Assembly (NCBI GenBank): GCA_018268875.1
Contig: JAFDVT010000165.1
Coordinates: 1-11,840, forward strand
Length of the DNA stretch: 11,840 nucleotides
Origin: Acidobacteriota bacterium
GTDB lineage: Bacteria; Acidobacteriota; Terriglobia; Bryobacterales; Bryobacteraceae
Direction of reading: 5' to 3'
Shown: piece after piece, positions 6,141 to 11,840 of the stretch
Layout: the number at the start of each line of letters is the position of its first letter
Position numbering within the stretch: the first letter of the stretch is position 1
The notes under the pieces: model-generated
Seen by the model: the letters and a program-made list of their open reading frames with translations, nothing else
Told to the model about the DNA's origin: nothing
The model's database searches: none
Made by a program: the position numbers and the translations under genes

Positions 6141-6485
6141 TTACACTCCACCACGGTCCTGCACCATTCCCGCAATCAGCGCTGTCATGTTCCAGGCGAC
6201 CACGATCGCAAACATCAGGTTGATCCGGTTCAGAACCTGGTTGCGGCCCTGCTTCCAGCAGAAGACGCCAAGACCGACGGCGGCGACCTTTACCAGGACG
6301 AGTCCCCAGACAGGATGCGGAGACACCAGCATCGCCATGCGAACGAGAGGGTTGCCCTCCTGCACACCGTTCAAAAGGAAAGCCACGGTGGTGAGGAAAT
6401 CGAGCATCTGTAGGTAGGAATACTGCACGAGTAGCTGGTTCATGCGGTGACGGTCGTCCAAGTGACTTCCAATGTAGAAGATCAC
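6141..6485 (-). CDS. DUF5658-like small membrane protein
   Basis: The frame encodes 114 residues from a GTG at 6485, or 100 from the ATG at 6443. The core motif is LQMLDFLTTVAFLLNG (25-40) followed by VQEGNPLVR (41-49). The pattern of Asp in the first helix and then a Glu-x-Asn-Pro turn is what I recognise from DUF5658 proteins. Three hydrophobic helices are visible at about 25-40, 59-76 and 89-107. The basic loop WKQGRNQVLNR lies between the second and third. The function of the family is not known to me. The GTG has a weak AGG 7 nt upstream, and that AGG sits in the arm of a possible hairpin. The gene lies 80 nt after the response regulator stop and is coupled to the next small gene. Confidence 0.7.
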   Translation of the reverse strand: MIFYIGSHLDDRHRMNQLLVQYSYLQMLDFLTTVAFLLNGVQEGNPLVRMAMLVSPHPVWGLVLVKVAAVGLGVFCWKQGRNQVLNRINLMFAIVVAWNMTALIAGMVQDRGGV

Positions 6486-6490
6486 CTGAA

Positions 6491-6518
6491 AACCTGTACA
6501 TGGACTGCCGGTACAGTT
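6491..6518 (-). repeat. Inverted repeat in the leader of the DUF5658-like gene
   Basis: CTGTAC (6494-6499) and GTACAG (6511-6516) form a 6-bp stem with an 11-nt loop. The flanking A-A and T-T extend it to 8 pairs if one C is bulged. In the minus-strand transcript the 3' arm contains the AGG that is the best Shine-Dalgarno candidate for the GTG at 6485. It could be an operator or a structure that hides the ribosome-binding site; chance is also possible. Confidence 0.4.
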
Positions 6519-6565
6519 ACCTAAGGTGAAAAGCCCAGGACTCCCAGAACGGTACTATACCCGTT

Positions 6566-7552
6566 TCAGGCTCCGGCGCGGGCGAGGTGGCGCCGGATGG
6601 TGGCGATGAGACGCTCGGGCTCGAATGGCTTGGCCAGGTAGTCGTTGACGCCCGCCAGGCGGCCTTTAATACGGTCCAGGAGGCTGGAGGAGAGGATCAC
6701 CACCGGCACACGGGACGAGCGTTCGTCCTGGCGAATGAGGCGGCAAACCTGGTACCCGTTGAGGCCGGGCATCATGACGTCGAGCAGGACGAGATCGGGC
6801 AATTCTTCGCGGATCTTGACCAGCGCGTCGTCTCCGTCGCAGGCGACGGCCGCGCGATAGCCGGAACGCTCGAGGACCACCGAGACAATACGGCGCACGG
6901 TCATCGAATCGTCGACGGCGAGGATGAGCTTGCGGGCGCGAAGCTGTTCGAGCACGCGGCGAACGCGATGCTCGTCGGGGCGGATTTCGATGGCGCGGCG
7001 AAGGTGCGGCAGCGCGTCGTTGGACCGGCGAAGGTTCAGGTACGCGCGGGCGAGGTTCATCTGGCCGTCGAAGGTGCGGGCGTGGCGTTCGGCCTGTTCC
7101 CACTTCTGGACGGCGGCCAGCAGCATCTGTTCGTTGGCGGCGTCGTTTTCCGAAACCGCGGCGAGGTTCGAAAAGTCGAAGATCGCGCCGCATTTGGCGC
7201 AGCGTTCGGGCGTGCCGGTGTCCTGGTGGCTGCACAGGCCGCAAACCAGCGCCTTTTCCGTGATCGCGCGCGCCGGATGCTCCTCCTGGATTTCCTGCTC
7301 GCGGGCGGCGACGCTCAGGCGGACCATCGACAACGTTTCCCTGGCCTGGACGTTATTGGGGTTGACTTCCAGAATCCGTTCCAGGATCCGGATGCCTTCA
7401 TGGGGCGTTTCGGCTAGCGCGGCGTACCACAGCAGCGCCTGCTCATGGTCCGGCCGTTCGACCAGAATGGCAGCGATGAGGTCACGCGCCAGCTCGCGTT
7501 CGCCGAGCTTGATGGCGGTGACTGCTTCGCACAGTGCTGCCGAGACGTCCAT
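6566..7552 (-). CDS. TPR - zinc ribbon - TPR - receiver response regulator (PilG/PilH/CheY-like receiver)
   Basis: The protein has 328 residues. Residues 1-90 are TPR-like helices (ILEVNPNNVQARETL). Residues 104-121 form a zinc ribbon with Cys104-x2-Cys107 and Cys118-x2-Cys121. Residues about 140-200 are more TPR helices (NLARAYLNLRRSNDALPHLR, then AIEIRPDE). Residues 208-325 form a receiver domain: LAVDDSMTVRRIVSVVLERS has the acidic pair Asp214/Asp215, LLDVMMPGLNGYQV has phospho-acceptor Asp258, Ser288/Ser289 follow, and Lys308 is in LAKPF. All key residues are present, so it should be phosphorylated by a histidine kinase. The VDDS-x2-VRR start is most like receivers of pilus/chemotaxis systems. 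There is no DNA-binding or enzymatic output domain, so output is probably by protein contact through the TPRs. The start ATG at 7552 follows an in-frame stop within 6 nt, fixing the upstream limit; AAGGA abuts it. No partner kinase is adjacent. Confidence 0.92.
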   Translation of the reverse strand: MDVSAALCEAVTAIKLGERELARDLIAAILVERPDHEQALLWYAALAETPHEGIRILERILEVNPNNVQARETLSMVRLSVAAREQEIQEEHPARAITEKALVCGLCSHQDTGTPERCAKCGAIFDFSNLAAVSENDAANEQMLLAAVQKWEQAERHARTFDGQMNLARAYLNLRRSNDALPHLRRAIEIRPDEHRVRRVLEQLRARKLILAVDDSMTVRRIVSVVLERSGYRAAVACDGDDALVKIREELPDLVLLDVMMPGLNGYQVCRLIRQDERSSRVPVVILSSSLLDRIKGRLAGVNDYLAKPFEPERLIATIRRHLARAGA

Positions 7553-7729
7553 TCCTTATTATTGTGGCCGCAGTTGAGCAGGATAGACATAAGGGGAAAC
7601 CCTAGATTGGGCGCTTTTGCCTGGGAAGTTGGCATGGGGAATGGGCGCACACCCAGGGTTACCAAAGTTTGCCTTCCAGAACTCGCGGCCGTCGAGGTCT
7701 ATCCTATTGAAATCAATATGACAGAACGG
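7553..7729. other. Intergenic region between the subtilase and response regulator genes
   Basis: These 177 bases separate two minus-strand genes and hold no credible coding frame. In the minus-strand direction there is a small hairpin TGGGT-GTGC-GCCCA (about 7645-7658) without a T-tract, and a 5-bp dyad ATTGA-AA-TCAAT (7706-7717) just after the subtilase stop. Neither is a convincing terminator. The response regulator promoter presumably lies here, but I see no good -35/-10 pair. I recognise no riboswitch. Confidence 0.4.
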
Positions 7730-10700
7730 TTACTTGACGACCGTTTTGGAGTCCTTGGCGGAGATGCCGTCGACCGACAGCGAAACGGGATACATACCGC
7801 TGCCGAGATCCGATGGCACGATCACCGAAACTTGATACACCGCGGGGCTTCCGGGCTTCAAACCGGTGTAGGAAACCTCGGCGCGGCGGCCACCGATGGA
7901 TACCACTGGTACGGCGTGTGTGGTCGATTCCCGGCCGGAGACGGAATCGCCGCTGGCGGGACGGTTGTTGACCGGCCCAAGACCGCTGACGTCAAAGCGG
8001 ATTTCGGATCCCGGCGCGACGCCTTGCGTCGGCGTGACGTCGACACCGTTCGAATCGGTGGCAACCGCCAAGCCGTCGGCCGTCTCAAAGAAAGCCGGAG
8101 AGAACCGGGAGACGCCCACTGTGGCCAAGGCGGACTGGCTGTTGTACCCGATGCTGACTTTGAGCTGGACGGACTCAAGGTCCTGCAGTTCCCAGGGAGC
8201 TTGCACGATGATTTCGTCCGGACGAACCCGAACGAGGCGGCCGGGATAGCTGGTTTTGTTCGCGGTGTCGTCGAAGCTCACGCTGACGTTGGCGAGGGAC
8301 AACGGCAGATAGGGCGTGAAGCGGGAAAGTACCGATTCGGCAAGGGCGCTACCCTGAATCCGGACGAGCGAACCCGGCGCGATGGTGGAACCTCCACCGA
8401 TGGCGCTGGTGATGCCTCCGTCAGCAATGGTAGGCGTCGCGCGGGCGCGTCCGGCGAACAGGTAGCTGACCCGATTCGTGCCGGAACCCACGGCGACGGT
8501 GAATTCCTGATAGCCGGGCGAATTGCCCGTGAAGACGACACCGCCTCCCAGGCCGTGGAGGTCCGTGGCCGTCGTGGTGCCGGCGATCTGGCCGTTGCCG
8601 GCCCCGGCCGTGATGGAAACCGGCGCGCCCTGGATGCCAATGCCCGCGGGATCGTTGACCAGGACGTTCAGATTCACGCGCGAGCCGGCGTCGACGACAA
8701 AGCCATCGCCGGTAACCGGGACGAGGTTGGAAAGCTGCGGCGAGACCGAATTCATCAGATACAGGTACGGGATGCGGAGCGTGGTTCCGCCGCCGCGAAC
8801 GATCACCGCGCCTTCGTAGGACCCGGCAAGAGGCGCGGCGGAGGCGAGAATGCCGACGTTGACCCTTTCGTCGCGGCCCGGCGCGAGGCTGAGCGATTTG
8901 GTGCTCAAGGCCACCTGGGCGCGCGAATCCGAATCGCGCCGTTCAATGTCGAACGTGAGGTTGACCGTGGAAGTCCCCCAGTTGTAAAACGTCATGGTGC
9001 CGGTCCGGTAACCGTTGCTGCTGGGGAGGCCGAAGGACAACGTCGCCGGATCGACGGTGACGTTGGTACGCAGGGCGTTTTCGACGTCCAGCTTGCCTCC
9101 GCCGACGACTTTGACGCGCGCGTTGCCGTCGTGGCCAGGATCCACGACCACGTTGTTCGCGGTGTTAATCAACGCCGAGCGGATGTCCGAGACATAGGAA
9201 TCGGGATGCTTCTGGAGCAGGATGGCGGCGGCTCCGGCCACCTGCGCGGCGGCGAAGCTGGTGCCCTGCGTGGTGGTAAAGCCGTCGGCGCTGTACATGT
9301 CGCCATTGGGGTCGTAGCTTTGCGTGGCGACGTAGAGCCCGGTTCCGACCGCGGCAATTTCCGGCTTGATGTCGTAGCGGCCGAGCGTGGGTCCGCGGGA
9401 GCTGAAGCCGGCGACCTGCCCGTTGGTGTCCGAACTGTCGAGTTCGCGAAGCTTGGGGTCGAGTTCGATTTGGGCGGTGTCGGCGTGGGCGGCGATCCAG
9501 TCGCGCAGGGCCTTGCCGTCGGTGTTGGAGATCAGGACGGCGGGGATGGCGGCTTCCTTGATGTTGTCGATCGGAAAGAGCTGATCGGAACCGTCCACCT
9601 GGTAGAACACGACGGCCCGGGCGCCGGCTTTTTGAGCGAAATTGAGCTTGACGAGGAAGTCGCAACCGCCGCGCTGGATGAGCGCCGTGGCGCCGTCGAG
9701 CGAGCCCGCGGGAAGCTCGGAACAGGCCTGAGTCGTTTCCTGGAGCTTGCCTACATCGACGGCGCGGCGAGTGGCCGCTTCCAAAGGCCGAAGGCCATTG
9801 CTCAACTCCGCGGAAATTTCGCGAACGTTCACCGGGAGGTCGTCCGAGCCCTTGGCCCGTACCGACGAGACGTAGCGATGGGCATTGGTGATGGCGCCGA
9901 CCGTGATGGCGTTGGGCGACGTTCCCGGCGTGTTGATGGTGCCGAAAGCGGGGTTAACGAGCGCGGTGTTGGCGGTATTGCCGGCGTCGACGATGACGAT
10001 CATCCCCGCGTCGATGGCCTGTTCTACGACGTTGACCTGCTGGTCGCAATAGGTGTTGAAGAGTCCACAGGCGCGGCCATAGTCATCGGCCGACCATTGC
10101 GCGGGGGCGCCGACCGCGATGACGGCGATGTTCATGCCATCCTTGTAGGCGGCGGTGAGCGCGGCGATCAGAGTTTGGTCGTACACATAGTCGTTGACAC
10201 CGGGCGAGCCGAAGATCTTGTAGTTGCCGATCCAGGCCTTGGGCGCGACACCTTGCACGGTTCCCGCGGGACCGTCGGTGCGCTGTCCGGCGGCGAGGCT
10301 GGCGACGGCGGTACCGTGGCCGACGCGGTCGCGAGGCGAGTAGTCATCCGGGCGGGAAGCTTTCGGATCATCGGGCACGGCTTGGGTTTTGACAAAGCTG
10401 CGCGCGGCGATCACTTTGTTGCTGGTGTAGCCGTCGCAGTAAGGGTCGTCGCACTTGGGGAAGCCGGACGGCATCTGGAGGTCGCCGGGGGCGAACGCGG
10501 GGTGATGGACGTCCACGCCGCTGTCGAGAACGGCGATTTTGACGCCCGCGCCGGCGTTCTGTTCGCCGCCCACACCGTCCCAGGCGAAAATCGCGCGAAC
10601 CTGTTCGGCGGCTTTGCTGTCCTGCCGCTTGTAGTAACGCTGAGGTACGACCCGCTGAACGCCGGGCATCAATCGGATGGCCGCGGCATCTTCCGGGCTG

Positions 10701-10972
10701 CCGGAAACAAACACGGCGTTGAGCAGAAGCTGGGTTCGGCCCAGGATGCGAATGCCCTTCTTACCCGCAAGGCGCGTTTCCAAGGTTTTTTGGGCCGAAA
10801 TCAGGCGAGAGGCCGCGGAAATCCGGCTGGAACGTTCGGCTTTGACAGCGGGCGGATCATTCAAAACCACGATCCAGCGATCGGGGCGCGGCGCGGCGGA
10901 CAAAGCCAATGCCGTCATGCCCAGCACAACTGCGGCTACTCTCATGGAAATAGCGACGAATCGAAGGCCCAT
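7730..10972 (-). CDS. Secreted S8 subtilisin-family protease with PA insert and Solibacter-type C-terminal domain
   Basis: This is a 1080-residue exported serine protease. Residues 1-27 are a signal peptide (core VAAVVLGMTALALSAA), which may begin at the second Met, residue 10. Residues about 32-112 form an inhibitor_I9-like propeptide. The catalytic triad is Asp150 (KIAVLDSGVDVHHP), His219 (RVGHGTAVASLAAG) and Ser572 (TTQGTSFAAAQVAG), with oxyanion Asn332 (VDAGNTAN). A protease-associated (PA) domain is inserted at about 412-500 (LIQRGGCDFLVKLNFAQKAG). Ig/fibronectin-like beta domains follow at about 637-840. The last 230 residues resemble the Solibacter C-terminal domain (APGSLVRIQGSALAES, IIVQAPWELQ, VSGLGPV). 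Cys174/Cys179 in CDDPYC, Cys302/Cys309 and Cys417/Cys437 may be disulfides. All catalytic residues are present, so it should be active. It starts 12 nt after the TonB receptor stop, with AAAGGCG upstream, which suggests one operon for protein digestion and uptake. Confidence 0.95.
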   Translation of the reverse strand: MGLRFVAISMRVAAVVLGMTALALSAAPRPDRWIVVLNDPPAVKAERSSRISAASRLISAQKTLETRLAGKKGIRILGRTQLLLNAVFVSGSPEDAAAIRLMPGVQRVVPQRYYKRQDSKAAEQVRAIFAWDGVGGEQNAGAGVKIAVLDSGVDVHHPAFAPGDLQMPSGFPKCDDPYCDGYTSNKVIAARSFVKTQAVPDDPKASRPDDYSPRDRVGHGTAVASLAAGQRTDGPAGTVQGVAPKAWIGNYKIFGSPGVNDYVYDQTLIAALTAAYKDGMNIAVIAVGAPAQWSADDYGRACGLFNTYCDQQVNVVEQAIDAGMIVIVDAGNTANTALVNPAFGTINTPGTSPNAITVGAITNAHRYVSSVRAKGSDDLPVNVREISAELSNGLRPLEAATRRAVDVGKLQETTQACSELPAGSLDGATALIQRGGCDFLVKLNFAQKAGARAVVFYQVDGSDQLFPIDNIKEAAIPAVLISNTDGKALRDWIAAHADTAQIELDPKLRELDSSDTNGQVAGFSSRGPTLGRYDIKPEIAAVGTGLYVATQSYDPNGDMYSADGFTTTQGTSFAAAQVAGAAAILLQKHPDSYVSDIRSALINTANNVVVDPGHDGNARVKVVGGGKLDVENALRTNVTVDPATLSFGLPSSNGYRTGTMTFYNWGTSTVNLTFDIERRDSDSRAQVALSTKSLSLAPGRDERVNVGILASAAPLAGSYEGAVIVRGGGTTLRIPYLYLMNSVSPQLSNLVPVTGDGFVVDAGSRVNLNVLVNDPAGIGIQGAPVSITAGAGNGQIAGTTTATDLHGLGGGVVFTGNSPGYQEFTVAVGSGTNRVSYLFAGRARATPTIADGGITSAIGGGSTIAPGSLVRIQGSALAESVLSRFTPYLPLSLANVSVSFDDTANKTSYPGRLVRVRPDEIIVQAPWELQDLESVQLKVSIGYNSQSALATVGVSRFSPAFFETADGLAVATDSNGVDVTPTQGVAPGSEIRFDVSGLGPVNNRPASGDSVSGRESTTHAVPVVSIGGRRAEVSYTGLKPGSPAVYQVSVIVPSDLGSGMYPVSLSVDGISAKDSKTVVK

Positions 10973-10984
10973 TGGGTTTCGCCT

Positions 10985-11840
10985 TTAGAACCGTATCTTC
11001 AATCCCGTCCACAACATCCTGGGCATACCCGGGGCGTAAAACGTGCTGTGGCGGATGGGGAATTCGCCGTTCTGCTGCGGGAACGGACGTGCCACAAAGG
11101 CCTGGGTCGCCGGATTGAAGCCGAACGGACCCAATTGCGCCGCCGTGAAGTACTTCTTATCGAACAAGTTGTTGATCTGTCCGAACCATTCCACCCAGCG
11201 TGCGAGCTGGAACCTCGCGCCGAGACTCGCGACCCCGTAGCCGGGCGAACGGCCGTCACCGAGGTAGTACACGCCATCGGCCCGGTGCCGGTTATTTTCA
11301 TTGCCCCGGGCGATGGAGCTGGAGGCGGCCTGGAAGCCGAGGTCGACGGTGAGGCGCCGGGTAAGCAGAATGTCCGCATAGAATTTGCCGAGGTGGCGAG
11401 GCGTAAGCGGCAGGCGGGCGCCGGAGTCGATGTGGATCGTGCCGTCGTCCGCGGAACTGTTGCTTTCGCCGTTGACGAATTCGGGACTGCGGAACGTCGC
11501 GTCGAGCAGGGTGTAGCCGATGCCGGTGAGCAGGCGGCTCAGGCGAACCTTGGCGTCGAATTGCGCGCCCTGGCGGAGGGTCTTGCCGAAGTTCCGGAAG
11601 TAGCCGTAGCCGGTTTGCGGGGAGGCGACGAACAGGATGTCGTCGCGGTTCGCGGAACGGAACCATCCAGCCGTCCAACTCCACCGCGACGCGCTGGTGC
11701 CGCCGCGAATGCCGCCTTCAAGCGTCCGGGTAAGAACCTGGTTCAGCGGTGGATCGGCGGCCATCGCCTCGCGAAGCCTGCAACCCCGCGTAGGGCCGGC
11801 GCAACCGAGTTCCATCGACGTCCGCCCGCGGCTCCCTTCC
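10985..11840 (-). CDS. TonB-dependent outer-membrane receptor, C-terminal part (5' end outside the window)
   Basis: The frame enters at the right edge and is open for 284 codons to a TAA at 10985. An ATG at 11815 is internal, because the receptor-type motif ELGCAGPTRGCRL, then DPPLNQVLTRTLEGGIRG, spans it. In TonB receptors that motif is a beta-barrel strand region reached after several hundred residues. Further barrel features are alternating aromatic strands (YGYFRNFGKTLRQGAQFDA), the late motif VEWFGQINNLFDKKYFTAAQ, and a C-terminal strand WTGLKIRF ending in Phe, as required for insertion by the BAM machinery. It would import a siderophore, peptide or glycan fragment using TonB energy; the substrate cannot be told without the plug domain. 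It is immediately upstream of the secreted subtilase, consistent with peptide or protein use. Confidence 0.86.
   Translation of the reverse strand, partial: EGSRGRTSMELGCAGPTRGCRLREAMAADPPLNQVLTRTLEGGIRGGTSASRWSWTAGWFRSANRDDILFVASPQTGYGYFRNFGKTLRQGAQFDAKVRLSRLLTGIGYTLLDATFRSPEFVNGESNSSADDGTIHIDSGARLPLTPRHLGKFYADILLTRRLTVDLGFQAASSSIARGNENNRHRADGVYYLGDGRSPGYGVASLGARFQLARWVEWFGQINNLFDKKYFTAAQLGPFGFNPATQAFVARPFPQQNGEFPIRHSTFYAPGMPRMLWTGLKIRF

Noticed and set aside
6070..6501. Minus-strand 143-codon frame overlapping the DUF5658-like gene
   Set aside because: It is in another frame, hydrophilic and Arg/Ser-rich. The overlapping frame has coherent membrane helices and the E-x-NP motif.
6548..6565. 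Dyad AACGG...CCGTT right after the response regulator stop as a terminator
   Set aside because: The stem is only 5 bp, the loop is 8 nt, and no T-tract follows in the direction of transcription.
6587..7417. Plus-strand open frame of 276 codons
   Set aside because: It is the antisense shadow of the response regulator, whose receiver and zinc-ribbon residues are all intact.
7553..7729. Possible c-di-GMP (GEMM) riboswitch or sigma-54 promoter in the gap before the response regulator
   Set aside because: A GGCAAAC-like string and GG/GC elements caught the eye, but the conserved GEMM core is missing and the GG-GC spacing is wrong for sigma-54.
1..11840. tRNA, rRNA, CRISPR array, insertion sequence or phage genes
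   Set aside because: I read both strands for cloverleaf-like segments, regularly spaced repeats, transposase or integrase motifs and terminal inverted repeats, and found none.

Overview
The window looks like a piece of an Acidobacteriota chromosome, most likely the Solibacter/Bryobacter side. The evidence is high G+C with long spurious antisense frames, a subtilase ending in a domain that resembles the Solibacter-type C-terminal domain (TIGR03437 as I recall it), a TolB-like/TPR protein with an acidobacterial-style N-terminal module, and a TonB-dependent receptor next to an exported protease. This placement is inferred from protein style only; no rRNA, tRNA, CRISPR or mobile element is visible.

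Layout, left to right. Positions 1-1134 (minus strand) hold an ECF sigma factor followed 15 nt later by the N-terminus of a membrane-anchored, sensor-kinase-like protein that runs off the left edge. Positions 1285-1575 (plus) encode a small exported BON-domain protein. Its 3' end overlaps, tail to tail, a 611-residue minus-strand protein (1562-3397) with a wHTH-like N-terminus, one membrane segment, a TolB-like domain and TPRs. Diverging from it, on the plus strand, come a soluble PQQ-dependent dehydrogenase of the membrane-glucose-dehydrogenase type (3446-5239) and, 14 nt later, a minimal nucleotidyltransferase/HEPN (MNT-HEPN) toxin-antitoxin pair (5254-5902).

From 5906 to the right edge everything is on the minus strand. 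In transcription order: the C-terminal half of a TonB-dependent receptor (right edge to 10985), a 1080-residue secreted S8 subtilase (10972-7730), a TPR/zinc-ribbon/receiver response regulator (7552-6566), a three-helix DUF5658-like membrane protein (6485-6141), and a tiny carboxypeptidase-regulatory-like beta-sandwich protein (6136-5906).

Working together: the receptor and subtilase are 12 nt apart and are probably co-transcribed, which suggests extracellular protein degradation coupled to outer-membrane uptake. The sigma factor, kinase-like protein, wHTH-TM-TPR protein and receiver protein are four separate signalling elements, and nothing in the window links them into one pathway. The MNT-HEPN pair is the only defence or toxin-antitoxin type element. 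No gap between genes exceeds about 180 bases, so there is no long unexplained stretch. I see no clearly undescribed multi-gene system. The most unusual points are the altered HEPN active-site motif, the CadC-like reading of the TolB/TPR protein, and the TPR/zinc-ribbon/receiver architecture.
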